A DNA stretch of 64,000 bases, taken from Haloplanus sp. GDY1 (lineage in GTDB: Archaea; Halobacteriota; Halobacteria; Halobacteriales; Haloferacaceae). Positions within the stretch are counted from its first letter, which is position 1, and each line of letters opens with the position of its first letter. The stretch spans positions 62,001 through 126,000 of the forward strand of contig NZ_CP098516.1 of the NCBI RefSeq assembly GCF_023703775.1. Direction: 5' to 3'. This document shows, piece after piece, positions 53,917 through 62,748 of the stretch. A program made the position numbers and the translations under genes. The notes under the pieces were generated by a model, which saw nothing but the letters and a program-made list of their open reading frames with translations, made no database searches and was not told the origin of the DNA.

Positions 53917-55506
53917 ATGAGTGCAAACTCCAACCTCAGCGTGGAGCAGCGTGCGGCAGATATCAGCGGCAAGTTCGGCGGCATGGGCGTAGATGTGCCC
54001 GCGTCGACCGTCCAGGAGCGAATCGTGGCCATGCAGGAGTTCAGCGTCCCCCTCGAGGAGGCGACCACGACGACGGTTCGCAACCTCGCAGCGGAGTACG
54101 GCCTCGATGATGGCGATCTGTCCGATGACATCTCGGCTCTCGCCGGCTTCGGTGGGAACGCGAGCGGATCGCACGCCTTCGAGCGCGTCATGCTCGGCGA
54201 CATCGCGGACCTCGGCCCCGAGGAATGGGTGGACGTCCGCGCACAGGTCGTCGACCTCTGGGAGCCCAGGCACGACTCCATGCGACAGGTCGGCCTCATC
54301 GGTGATGAGACGGCGCAGATGAAGTTCGTCGTCTGGCAGAAGAACACCGAGAGCCTGCCCACGCTCGAAGCGGGCGTCACCTACGACATCGCCTCGGCGA
54401 TCACGAACGAGTACGAGGGCAAGTACTCCATCTCGCTCAACAAGGCCAGCGAGGTCACCGAGTCCGACGCCGAAGACGTCGTCGAGCCCACCGACGGGAA
54501 GATGCGTGCGACGGGCACGCTCGTTGCGCTCGAAGACGGCAGTGGCCTGATCAAGCGCTGCCCACACGAGGACTGCACGCGCGTCGTCCAGAACGGCCGG
54601 TGCTCCGAGCACGGCGAGGTTGACGGCGTGTTCGACCTTCGACTCAAGGCCATCCTCGACGACGGTGAGCGCGCTGTCCGGGCGCTGTTCAACGCCGAGA
54701 TGACCGAAGCCGTCAGCGGCATCTCGCTCGAGGCGGCGAAGGAACAGGCAGCAGACGCTCTCGACGCAAGCGTCGTCGGTGCGGAACTCCGTGCCTCTCT
54801 CATCGGGAAGACCTTCGACGTCCGCGGCCCGGTCGTCGGCGAGTACTTCCTCGTGGATGAAGCGGTCGAGACGGGCTACTCGGCGGACAATCCTGGCCTC
54901 AGTGACCCGGCTATCGCCCCGGCGGTCACGCAGCGCCAGCCTGCCAAGCGCCTGTTCGCGGAGGAACTCACCCAGGCGACCCACTCGTTCACCCGTCCCG
55001 AGGACGAGGGCGATGACCGCGCGCCGAAGTTCACGCTCCTGCCGAGTGGCGAAGCCGCCAATCGCGTGTTCGTCGTCGGGACGCTCATCGAGACGGCAGA
55101 TGTCGGAAGTGACGCCGAGTTCTGGAAGGGGCGCGTGATGGCTGCTGGTGCGGCCGTGAACCTCTACGCCGGGCAGTATCAGGCTGAGGCGCTGGACGTG
55201 CTCCGGTCGGCCGAGACGCCGTCGTACGTCGCGGTGGTCGGGAAGATCCACCACTACGAGACGGAGTACGGCGTGCAGGTGTCCATCCAACCCGAGTCCA
55301 TCACAGTCGTCGATCGCGACGCCCGCGACTCGTGGGTGGCCGAAACCATCGACGCGACCCAGAAGCGCCTCGGTGCGCTCGCCAGCGGCGACTCCGAGGC
55401 GACCGACGCTGTCCAGTCGGTCTACCAGTCGGATGTCTCCGACATCGAAGCGGTCGTCGACGCGGCCATCAAGGACATCGCGCCCGAACCGGCTCCCGCC
55501 CAGTAA
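53917..55506 (+). CDS. RPA::RPAP fusion, single-chain ssDNA-binding protein
   Basis: A 529-residue protein starting MSANSNLSVEQRAADISG. The first 340 residues match the RPA at 28441-29523: OB fold VDVRAQVVDLWEPRHDSMRQVGLIGDETAQMKFVVW, zinc site CPHEDCTRVVQNGRCSEHG (about 214-232) and FDLRLKAILDDGERAVRALF. The rest matches the RPA-associated protein at 27641-28435: AKRLFAEELTQATHSF, FTLLPSGEAANRVFVVGTLIETADVG, AAVNLYAGQYQAEALD. Haloarchaea normally encode the two as neighbouring genes; here they are one frame with no internal stop. The element at 53823 lies 67 bp upstream. Confidence 0.88.
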   Translation: MSANSNLSVEQRAADISGKFGGMGVDVPASTVQERIVAMQEFSVPLEEATTTTVRNLAAEYGLDDGDLSDDISALAGFGGNASGSHAFERVMLGDIADLGPEEWVDVRAQVVDLWEPRHDSMRQVGLIGDETAQMKFVVWQKNTESLPTLEAGVTYDIASAITNEYEGKYSISLNKASEVTESDAEDVVEPTDGKMRATGTLVALEDGSGLIKRCPHEDCTRVVQNGRCSEHGEVDGVFDLRLKAILDDGERAVRALFNAEMTEAVSGISLEAAKEQAADALDASVVGAELRASLIGKTFDVRGPVVGEYFLVDEAVETGYSADNPGLSDPAIAPAVTQRQPAKRLFAEELTQATHSFTRPEDEGDDRAPKFTLLPSGEAANRVFVVGTLIETADVGSDAEFWKGRVMAAGAAVNLYAGQYQAEALDVLRSAETPSYVAVVGKIHHYETEYGVQVSIQPESITVVDRDARDSWVAETIDATQKRLGALASGDSEATDAVQSVYQSDVSDIEAVVDAAIKDIAPEPAPAQ

Positions 55507-55855
55507 GGGGCGAGCTGCCCATTCGTCTCAAGGGCATCTTTTGGCGTTCGCTCACCCGTCCCCGCCAACTTGTACTCCTCGGGAGTCGAGGCCCACTACT
55601 TCTTCTTTTGCTTCCGGTTCCGCCTCCGCCCCGGCCTCGCTTCGCTCGGCCGGTTACCGAGTGGCTCCTCACACTCCCGGATGGACGGGTCGCCACCGAC
55701 GGCGAGTATTGGTCCCCAAAGGGAGGTGAGGGAGTCGAGCAGCGCGGCCAGCCCCGACGACGGCATTCGCTTTGTCTCGCTTTGTCCGCGGCGCGGCCGT
55801 GCGCCGCCGACCGGCCCGAACTGACCAGCCTCAACTCACTCACGACCACTGCACC
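55507..55855 (+). promoter_or_regulatory. Gap with CCCCAAAGGGG element copy 4; no clear gene
   Basis: The element TATTGGTCCCCAAAGGGAGG is at 55707-55733. No frame here has a believable start and haloarchaeal composition; the long plus frame that crosses it is Arg-rich. Confidence 0.45.
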
Positions 55856-56083
55856 ATGCCCGTCCGATACGCCACTCCTGTCAACGTACCGCTCCTAACC
55901 ATCGCCGTCTTCTTGATGTGGGTCACCGCTTACGTCGGGATGCTGTTCCTCGCTGTCGACCCACTGTTCACCACGACCGGCCTCTGGCTCGTTTGCATCG
56001 GTGGCTTCGCGCTTTCAACTGCCTACGTCGTCCTCTCGACGAGCCGCCGCATCTTCCACGCGATCACCCGGCCATCCTGGTGA
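55856..56083 (+). CDS. Small two-helix membrane protein
   Basis: A 75-residue protein starting MPVRYATPVNVPLLTIAVFLMWVTAYVGMLFLAV. A second helix is TTGLWLVCIGGFALSTAYVVL, and the end is basic (STSRRIFHAITRPSW). No family was recognised. It is the last plus-strand gene of the primase-RPA set. Confidence 0.55.
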   Translation: MPVRYATPVNVPLLTIAVFLMWVTAYVGMLFLAVDPLFTTTGLWLVCIGGFALSTAYVVLSTSRRIFHAITRPSW

Positions 56084-56315
56084 ACGCACGCGGCTCCTGT
56101 GCACCGAAGACCCACCGAGCGCCCCGGTGCGACGGCGGTTCGCCTCGGTCTCAAGCGGTGCGGTTGCCTCTCCCTGTTGAGAGCGCCATAGAATACTTCT
56201 CGTGGGTGGCTTTCAACGTTTGAGAGTGGAAAACCGGCGTTAAATTGCTGTACGAATCTACCACGAGCTCGGATTCGATTCTGACGGGGGGAGCCGGTCT
56301 ATTGCGGGCCCCGAC

Positions 56316-57368
56316 TCACGGGTTGACTGTATCGACACTCTCGATTTCGAATCGGGCCCCGCCTGCTTCCGCGTCAGCTACCTGAACAGTCCACCCGTGG
56401 GCGTCCGCGACCGACTCGACGATGGCGAGGCCATAGCCTGTACCATCCGCGGTCGAACTGTAACCGAACTCGAACACTTGCTCGGCCGCTCCAGCGGGAA
56501 GGCCAGTCCCATCGTCTTCGACGTAGAACCCCGCCTCTTCAGGCAGGTCACCGATCGTAATTGTGACATTGCCGCCGCCGTGTTCGACGGCATTCCGTAG
56601 GAGGTTCACGAGCAGTTGCTGGAGGTGGCTCTGGTCGGCCCGGATCGTCAGATCTGTCTCCACCACCAGTGTCTCACGTGCCGAGTCGATGGATTCCCAA
56701 CACTCCCGGATGATCGCCGCGAGTTCGACCGGCGTCTGGTTGAGTGCCTGATCGCCCTCGCGGGCAAGCGTGAGCAGATCCGTGGTCAACGCTTCGATCC
56801 GGTCTTGCGCTTGCGCCACCGCCTGCAGATGGTTGTCGTCGTCGTGGCGTTCGCGGGCCAGCTCGAGGTGGCCTTGGGCGACGCTCAGCGGATTACGGAG
56901 GTCGTGAGCGAGAATGCTGGCAAACCGGTCGAGCCGTTCAGTCTTCTGCTGGAGGTCCTGATCGCGTTTTTTCCGGTCGGAGATATCCCGGGTGTTGACG
57001 ACGTAGTACCCCTCGGGGGTGGGATTCGTCGAGGCGACGGATTCGACCCAACAGTACGACCCGTCGGCCTGTCGGTGGCGGTACTCGACGGCCTCGACGG
57101 TATGATCCTCGCTGGTGACCACTGTTTCGAACGTCGAGACGACGCGCTGGCGGTCCTCGGGATGGAAGTACCCCGCGACCTGCTCGCCGACCAGATCGTC
57201 CTGAGCGTACCCGTAGATGCATTCGATCGAGGGGCTCTCGTACTGGATGATGCCGTCCGCGTCCAGCACCGTCAACAGGTTCGTCGAGTGCAACGGAATG
57301 ACATCGAGAGATATCCCACTGCCGACGGCCGTCGAATCCGGACGGTCGTGTCCCGCCCTGTTTGTCAT
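56316..57368 (-). CDS. PAS-domain sensor histidine kinase
   Basis: A 350-residue soluble kinase starting MTNRAGHDRPDSTAVG. The PAS domain (about 28-130) has LLTVLDADGIIQYESPSIECIYGYAQDDLVGEQVAGYFHPEDR and the PAC motif HRQADGSYCWVES. The phospho-acceptor block is SILAHDLRNPLS (His155). HATPase motifs are LLRNAVEHGGG (N box), VEDDGTGLP (G1) and GTGYGLAIVESVADAHGW (G2). There is no response regulator beside it, as is common in haloarchaea. The in-frame ATG at 57452 gives a longer form, but a GGAGGAG site before ATG 57368 supports the shorter one. Confidence 0.87.
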   Translation of the reverse strand: MTNRAGHDRPDSTAVGSGISLDVIPLHSTNLLTVLDADGIIQYESPSIECIYGYAQDDLVGEQVAGYFHPEDRQRVVSTFETVVTSEDHTVEAVEYRHRQADGSYCWVESVASTNPTPEGYYVVNTRDISDRKKRDQDLQQKTERLDRFASILAHDLRNPLSVAQGHLELARERHDDDNHLQAVAQAQDRIEALTTDLLTLAREGDQALNQTPVELAAIIRECWESIDSARETLVVETDLTIRADQSHLQQLLVNLLRNAVEHGGGNVTITIGDLPEEAGFYVEDDGTGLPAGAAEQVFEFGYSSTADGTGYGLAIVESVADAHGWTVQVADAEAGGARFEIESVDTVNP

Positions 57369-57560
57369 ATCTCTCTGATGGAACTCCTCCTTATCAGACC
57401 TTTGGGGGAATAGAAACCGCATCGGGCTCCACTGTTCACGATACTGCAACATCTATACGTATCGTGTAGTGAACCTCCGTAGAATTCGTTGAGGCTATTC
57501 TCTGACACACCGCCCTAGCGCTTCGCCGCTCAGCGGTTTTCTCGACGGAGTCAAACCAGA

Positions 57561-57611
57561 TTCCTACGCAACGAATTAAGCCAGCTCCAAGTCCATTCTG
57601 TTGCGTAGGAA
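57561..57611. repeat. Twin site 2: TTCCTACGCAAC inverted repeat, 27-bp spacer
   Basis: Arms TTCCTACGCAAC (57561-57572) and GTTGCGTAGGAA (57600-57611) with 27 bp between. Arms and spacing are identical to 29873-29923; the spacer sequence differs. Confidence 0.65.
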
Positions 57612-57645
57612 CTGGACTCTCGACTGCAGAACCCCGTCCGGACGG

Positions 57646-58281
57646 TCAGTCGACGTGTCGCACGCCCCGCCCGCTCGGTGGGGATTCTGGAGCGGTCTGT
57701 GTGTCCGCCAAGTCCCTGGACCCAACTGGGTGTGCATTTCTCCGACGCCTCGCCGTCGCAACCGCTCCCTCGCTCTCTGCCGCCACCGCAGCCCCCTCGA
57801 AATTCGAGGATGCTTCCTTGGACGTATCCCTGGATTCTGGCTCAGATTCTTGGTTTGCGTCTGTCTCCGTCTCCGCGTCTCTCTCCGAAGTCGCGCGCCG
57901 TGCTCCTAGCACGGTCAATGGGATGTCTTTCATCCGTACGCCCAGCTCGAGCTTTGCAACGCGCGAACTCTCTTCGGCTGATTCCGCTGGAAACTCCGCG
58001 ATGACCGTCAGTACCACCAGCGCGAAGTCCGTCGTCGAGAGCGCGGCTTCATACGCATACCCGCAGGACGGACACGCCACATCCTGTACGACGATCTCGG
58101 AGTTCCGTGCCGACGATTGATTCACGCGCTTGCCGACCTCCGAGACTGCGATGTTGATTACATCCTGCACGCCCGTCGTGCCCGCGACCACCCACGGAAC
58201 CGAAATCTGTACCTCAAACCACGTGCCGCCATCCCCGTTTCCCCACGCCGTCATCGACCCACCGCTAATGCTGACCGCCAC
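57646..58281 (-). CDS. Unknown protein with CxxC motif
   Basis: A 211-residue protein (GTG 58281; ATG 58254 is the alternative, MTAWGNGDGG). The first half contains WFEVQISVPWVVAGTTGVQDVINIAVSEVGKRVN, a single CPSC pair and ALSTTDFALVVLTVIAEFP; the second half is a charged disordered tail. Composition and acidity fit a haloarchaeal protein, but I do not recognise a family. A possible TATA (GATAAAT, minus, near 58293-58299) is too near the GTG start and too far from the ATG, so the start is unsettled. Confidence 0.5.
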   Translation of the reverse strand: MAVSISGGSMTAWGNGDGGTWFEVQISVPWVVAGTTGVQDVINIAVSEVGKRVNQSSARNSEIVVQDVACPSCGYAYEAALSTTDFALVVLTVIAEFPAESAEESSRVAKLELGVRMKDIPLTVLGARRATSERDAETETDANQESEPESRDTSKEASSNFEGAAVAAESEGAVATARRRRNAHPVGSRDLADTQTAPESPPSGRGVRHVD

Positions 58282-58814
58282 AGATTTATCGCCAGTCTCC
58301 GCGCACTCGCCGCCGCTGTTGAGGGGTGTATCGAGGTCATCTTATTCTCTGTGTCTGTCTCATACCCGCATACAACGAGGCACTCGTCGACTCGAGGATG
58401 GCTTCAGGCGAGTCGTGTCCCGATAAGCCCCGCCGTGGAGGGAGTTGTTGTCAATTCGTATGCGCCGAGCGGGTATGAGCATTCACGGACTACATTGAAT
58501 GTGGTGCTACATCGGCTACATCGACCCCGGTTCGGGTCGTACGATTTCGCCCAGGGCACAGGTAGAGGCTTGGAGTAGTGAGTACTGTTCTCGGTCGATT
58601 CGGGGCCGCGCCAGCGCATTCGCTCGCCACGCTCGTCGTCTGGTTCCGGTCTTGAAAGGAAATTTTGTTTGGAGTTCTGAGTTCGATCGGAGTGAACTCG
58701 GGGGTTGCTAGGGTTCGTTACAGTTCTGGATTCGACCACGGAACGGGGGGATCGTTATCGAGGTCTGCCGAATCTGAGCGTGACTCCAATTCATACTCAT
58801 TCTCGGACTCGTAC
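58282..58814. other. 533-bp gap with a degenerate CTACAT palindrome
   Basis: No convincing gene. At 58490-58504 CTACAT-tga-ATGTGG is followed by two more CTACAT half sites in direct order. The 5' flank TTCACGG also precedes the perfect site at 39279. A 70-residue plus frame beginning at 58499 is not persuasive. Confidence 0.4.
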
Positions 58815-60953
58815 TCATGCAGCACCTGCGTCGAGTGACTCGGTGTACTCAGTAAGGCGCTGTTCGGTGTACTCTTTACAACTCTCGACACCAGCGCGTG
58901 CCAAGCAGAGTGCGTGGAAGCGAGACGCTACGACAGGATCGTAGTTCATGTCATCGTTTCGCACGCCACAGACCCAACACGACGATGGATTACGGGGCGA
59001 GTCGCCGTTCACGAATCTCATCAGGGCGTTTGCCTTGAAGAACGTGAGTGCCTCGGGGTGTTCCCGGAGGAATCGGCGGTTTCGCTTCATCCGGTTCTCT
59101 TGCTGTGCGAGCTGCTGCCGTTCGGCGATTGCATGAACGCGTTCAGAGACACGGGCGAGTTCCTCGTTGATGAGCGTCTCGAGCAGCGCTGGCGCGGGCC
59201 AGGTTGTCGAGACGTCACCAGAGAACTTCGCAGCGTGACTCCGGGGAACAGCCTCACCAGCATCAGACGAGCGCGACGACTGACCAACACGCTGGGGCGT
59301 GGCAGGCGTCGAGCGAGTCGATGCGGTGATCGGCGCACGCTCGAGAATCTGGATTTCGGATTCCCAGCGCGAGTCGAGCTTCGGTTGACCCTGGTACGTC
59401 TGGTTGGACCTCTTGTACGGTAACTTGAAGTCAACTAGGCGGACCACGTCACCTTCGTTCGGCTCGGCAAGAATCTTCTTCGAGATGATTACTTCACCAT
59501 CGGCGTCATCCGGGTCAGCCGTTGATGCAGTGATCTCCTCCTCGCTTGATTCCCAAACAGAGACACGAACTTCATCCTCGCGGCGGTCACCATCTTTGAC
59601 GATCATCCCGAATTTCAATCCGGGGACGTCAGCGTAGTAGACCTTCTTCACCACACCTTGCGTGGTGAGGTAGCCTTTCGAGGATCTGAGGTTCGCTCGT
59701 AGAATCGCGTTGATTCGCAGGACGTTCCTCGGGTTCGTCTCTTCATCCTGGAGTAGCTTGAGGAATGCCGATGTCACATCTTGGCCGGTCAGCACACGCT
59801 GTGCAAGATCGGACGCAATCGCGACGGGTCGGCGGCGAATCTCGTGGACGGTCTCGGCACTCAGCACTCTGCGTGCTTCAGTCAAGACCTCATCACGAAG
59901 TTCGGGGTCCTCAGCTTCGAGCTCCCGAAGGGGCTCGGCGAGGTCGTAGATCTGCTGGGAGACGGTCTGTTCACGACGCTCAGGAGCCACACGAACACAC
60001 GCGCTCCGGTAGCGAGCGAGCCAATCCGTGTGTGCATCCAACGTCGCGGCCAGCCCGGTCAGGTGGCCAGCAGCATCGATTCCAGCAGAGACGTTCTTGA
60101 GCTCTGCATCCAACGCCAGTCGGCGCTCGATACCAGGAATCGACGACCGAGAGTACTCGGCTGGATTCGCAACGAGCGTCCGGAGCGCGACTAACTCCCC
60201 AGAGGGAAGCGTCACTTCCAGATCATCCGTTCTGACACCCTCGGCCTCGCGTGGCGTCTGTTCATCCTCGGGGATGATCTTCAGCGCACGCAGCCGGCGA
60301 GTGTGTGCATCCAGCTGGTCTTCAGGGACGAGTTGTCGTCCAAGGCGCACGGGAACGTCCGTCGAACTCACGGGGTCGTACTCATCGAAGCCAGACGCCG
60401 TGCCCGTCAACTGATCGCCAGTCGGGTCGGTCAGGCGGTCGTGGCCCATGTAGATGTACTGCCCACGTGCGAGAACATCGGACTCAGAGAGCGCATCAGC
60501 GGGTCGTCCGCGAGCGTTCATCTCAGCCCTCCACTCATCACTCCGAGACGCGACAATCGGTTGGCTATCATACCAGCCGTAGACGCCCTCGGATTCGAGT
60601 TCGACTTCGAGTTCGGAATCAGATTCCGATTCGAGTTCGCGCACACGTTGCGACCCCACAGTGCCACGGAGCCCACGCTCAGATGCGTTCGCTGACAGCG
60701 AGTGTGACCTCGCGACTGCGTCTGCATTGAGGTTGAGCCACCGACGAATCGTCGGGGATTCCACTCCGTCGTCGAGACGGCGGATCTCCGCATTGGAGAG
60801 GCGAACCGTCGCCGGGAATCCGTGTTCAGCCGCCTGTGAGAACAGGCGGATCGTGTGGGTGGGGTGCTCATCTTCGGTTTCGTGTTCGATTTCGGTACTG
60901 CCGTTCTGTAATCCGTCCTCAATGAGGTCGGACCTGTCGGTGTATCCACTCAT
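58815..60953 (-). CDS. Large OB-fold-like protein with C-terminal zinc motif
   Basis: A 712-residue protein starting MSGYTDRSDLIEDGLQNG. The N-terminal 130 residues contain IRLFSQAAEHGFPATVRLSNAEIRRLDDG. A long helical middle precedes an OB-like region at about 430-540 (TTQGVVKKVYYADVPGLKFGMIVKDGDRREDEVRVSVWES...EGDVVRLVDFKLPYK). The end has CWVCGVRNDDMNYDPVVASRFHALCLARAG, a C-x2-C...H-x3-C zinc site. A nucleic acid-binding role, perhaps with the RPA proteins, is inferred from the OB region and location. ATG 60953 is chosen because upstream sequence is not acidic and holds an inverted repeat. Confidence 0.65.
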   Translation of the reverse strand: MSGYTDRSDLIEDGLQNGSTEIEHETEDEHPTHTIRLFSQAAEHGFPATVRLSNAEIRRLDDGVESPTIRRWLNLNADAVARSHSLSANASERGLRGTVGSQRVRELESESDSELEVELESEGVYGWYDSQPIVASRSDEWRAEMNARGRPADALSESDVLARGQYIYMGHDRLTDPTGDQLTGTASGFDEYDPVSSTDVPVRLGRQLVPEDQLDAHTRRLRALKIIPEDEQTPREAEGVRTDDLEVTLPSGELVALRTLVANPAEYSRSSIPGIERRLALDAELKNVSAGIDAAGHLTGLAATLDAHTDWLARYRSACVRVAPERREQTVSQQIYDLAEPLRELEAEDPELRDEVLTEARRVLSAETVHEIRRRPVAIASDLAQRVLTGQDVTSAFLKLLQDEETNPRNVLRINAILRANLRSSKGYLTTQGVVKKVYYADVPGLKFGMIVKDGDRREDEVRVSVWESSEEEITASTADPDDADGEVIISKKILAEPNEGDVVRLVDFKLPYKRSNQTYQGQPKLDSRWESEIQILERAPITASTRSTPATPQRVGQSSRSSDAGEAVPRSHAAKFSGDVSTTWPAPALLETLINEELARVSERVHAIAERQQLAQQENRMKRNRRFLREHPEALTFFKANALMRFVNGDSPRNPSSCWVCGVRNDDMNYDPVVASRFHALCLARAGVESCKEYTEQRLTEYTESLDAGAA

Positions 60954-61229
60954 AACAAGCTCGAAAAGCGCCGCGCTTTCCACTCTCAGAGACGCGAACA
61001 GCGCGCATAACTGTATCGTGGCCCCCGGCGCTGTACTGCGGTTTTTCGTTGAATACCCCCACAATCCCGCGTACATTGGACGGTCCGCAGCGCGGCGCGG
61101 AGGATCTCCCCGAACGGTCACGTTGGAAGGAAGCAGTCAGGGACGTGAACTCACTCACAGAACAGCGCTATCGCTCATCGAAAGTTGAGCGGAAAGGCGA
61201 GTGCGCCTTTCCGAGCTTGTTATGTTGAG
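60951..61229. repeat. 279-bp segment bounded by inverted repeats CATAACAAGCTCG
   Basis: CATAACAAGCTCG at 60951-60963 faces its complement at 61217-61229. Inside each arm is a smaller dyad (AAAGCGCCGCGCTTT; GGAAAGGCGagtGCGCCTTTCC). The first arm overlaps the start codon of the OB-like gene. No gene is seen inside. It may be a mini-element, a control region or hairpins. Confidence 0.5.
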
Positions 61230-61324
61230 CCGTTCAAGGCTCGTCTCTAACTACTCTTCTCTGGAATATAACCATACCGTCTGTGGGCAGTATCCACCAC
61301 CAGGCTGAACAATCGACGAATTAT

Positions 61325-61735
61325 TTATCGCTCAGGACGCGGGGCGGACTCGTAGCGCTCGATCTCGGCGGTTTTCTCGACACGGTCGTAGATCTCTCGG
61401 AGTGTCTCCTCGGCGCGAAGGAGCTTGTGATCCTTGAGGAATCGATGCCCTTCTTCGCTGACCCCGTAGAACGTGTATGGCAGATCGTTCTGCCGGCGGT
61501 CGTCGGGGAGTTCGACTTTCTCCACGATTCCTGCCCCTACGAGGCGTTGGAGATGCTGGCGGATCGTTGTTTGGCTCCGGCTCGGATTAACGTAGTCCAG
61601 TTCCTTCAGCGTCGGCAGTCCCGACGGATGCCCGAGGATATCCTGGACGAGCGAAAACCGCGTCTCTTGGGTGACGACGCTGAGCCGCTCGCGAACGGTG
61701 TCGAGATCGCTTGTGGTCTCGTCGGGGGTACTCAT
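61325..61735 (-). CDS. Winged-helix transcription regulator
   Basis: A 136-residue protein starting MSTPDETTSDLDTVRERLSVVTQETRFSLVQDILGHPSGLPTLKEL. The wHTH core is RSQTTIRQHLQRLVGAGIVEKVEL, a recognition helix and wing, followed by YTFYGVSEEGHRFL. This ArsR/MarR-like build is frequent in haloarchaea. ATG 61744 is an alternative start. It is divergent from the 61854 gene, sharing a gap of about 110 bp, and may control it. Confidence 0.8.
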   Translation of the reverse strand: MSTPDETTSDLDTVRERLSVVTQETRFSLVQDILGHPSGLPTLKELDYVNPSRSQTTIRQHLQRLVGAGIVEKVELPDDRRQNDLPYTFYGVSEEGHRFLKDHKLLRAEETLREIYDRVEKTAEIERYESAPRPER

Positions 61736-61853
61736 TATCCCCATCTTCGTGACGGCCAGGCTAAAGCATTTCGCCTGAATACGAATCGGTCAAAAGCGAT
61801 ACGCTAACCGTCTCAGTCGACGCATTGATACCGTTAGACGAGAAGCGAATCAC

Positions 61854-62432
61854 ATGAGTGAGGGGGCGGCTACTGTCGAAGATATCGCCGAACGTGCTGA
61901 AGCGTACCTCCACGAAACGTCGCTCACTCCTGAGGAGTACGAGGCGCTGAAACAGAGTGTCGCCGAACTCTCCCCGATCTTCTCGGCCGATCGGGCGTAT
62001 TTCGTTCTCGGAAGTTACGGCCAGCCAGAGATCCGACGGCTCCAACTCGTCAAAGACCGACTTAATCGACGGCACGATGCCTACGCGTTTCTGATGGTCG
62101 ATATCCGCAGTGAATGGGTCAACACATATCTCAAGTTCCGCCTGCTCGCGGATTATACCGACTACATCGTTGGCGTCGCTGAACACGCACAAGGCGGCTT
62201 CCTCGTCGAACAGGGCTACTTCACTGCCCTTGAGAAGTACTTCTCAAAAACGCATGTGTGCAAGCGAGAGTACGACGGTATTGGGCCCGAAGATGTCGAT
62301 ACGGGCGTTGACCTCGACAACCCGTACAGTGGGATGCAGACGGCGATTTTCGAGATGCTCGACGAACACGGGCGACTCTATCGGTGGACCACCGGGGACG
62401 AACTCGCCGAATGTATCGAAAACATCCCCTAA
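61854..62432 (+). CDS. TIR/deoxyribosyltransferase-like alpha-beta protein, unknown
   Basis: A 192-residue protein starting MSEGAATVEDIAERAEAYLHE. The core has FVLGSYGQPEIRRLQLVKDRLNRRHDAYAFLMVDI, then WVNTYLKFRLLADYTDYIVGVAEHAQGGFLVEQGYF. The pattern of a G-S-Y-G loop after the first strand, and E-H-x-x-GG-x-x-x-E after the fourth, recalls nucleoside deoxyribosyltransferase/TIR-like folds and a haloarchaeal DUF (possibly DUF7509). I cannot confirm this. It may bind or split a nucleotide. Neighbouring genes are a wHTH regulator and an OB protein. Confidence 0.6.
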   Translation: MSEGAATVEDIAERAEAYLHETSLTPEEYEALKQSVAELSPIFSADRAYFVLGSYGQPEIRRLQLVKDRLNRRHDAYAFLMVDIRSEWVNTYLKFRLLADYTDYIVGVAEHAQGGFLVEQGYFTALEKYFSKTHVCKREYDGIGPEDVDTGVDLDNPYSGMQTAIFEMLDEHGRLYRWTTGDELAECIENIP

Positions 62433-62748
62433 GCCGAGGTCGGTAGCAGTATCCGGCACTCAGAAATGGCGGAAAGGGATTCTGTCGGAGGAGAAGAGAG
62501 TTCCCTCATGCATGAGTCCACCACGTCGGAGTGACCACGAGATGGGTCACTGTGTTACCCAATCGGCCAAATTCCGTCGCGAACTCTCGATCATTTCTGG
62601 CTCCACGTAAATCCGCTCAGATCGAGAGTCTCTGCAGCGACTAGCCGGTCTGGTTTGCTGAAAATCGGACTCTGCCGAAGCAGTCCGAATTCCGCTACCT
62701 TAGCATCAGTATTGGTTCCCAAAGGGAGTTGAGGGGGTTCGAGAGGAG
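62433..62748. other. 316-bp gap with hairpin and CCCCAAAGGGG element copy 5
   Basis: No gene seen. Arms ACTCTCGATC and GATCGAGAGT (62583-62592, 62620-62629) form a 10-bp dyad. TATTGGTTCCCAAAGGGAG lies at 62710-62728, with ATG 62749 shortly downstream. Confidence 0.45.
62710..62735 (+). promoter_or_regulatory. TATTGG-CCCCAAAGGGG element, copy 5
   Basis: TATTGGTTCCCAAAGGGAG then TTGAGGGG, ending 13 bp before ATG 62749. It is the most degenerate of the five copies. Confidence 0.5.

Noticed and set aside
29873-57611. XerA/dif or classical tyrosine-recombinase core sites
   Set aside because: Such cores have 6-8 bp between arms; here the spacer is 27 bp and no integrase gene was found in the window. 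Kept as an unexplained twin site.
58404-58739. Frames crossing the gap at 58.3-58.8 kb
   Set aside because: Arg/Ser-rich, no start signals and no recognisable motif; probably non-coding.
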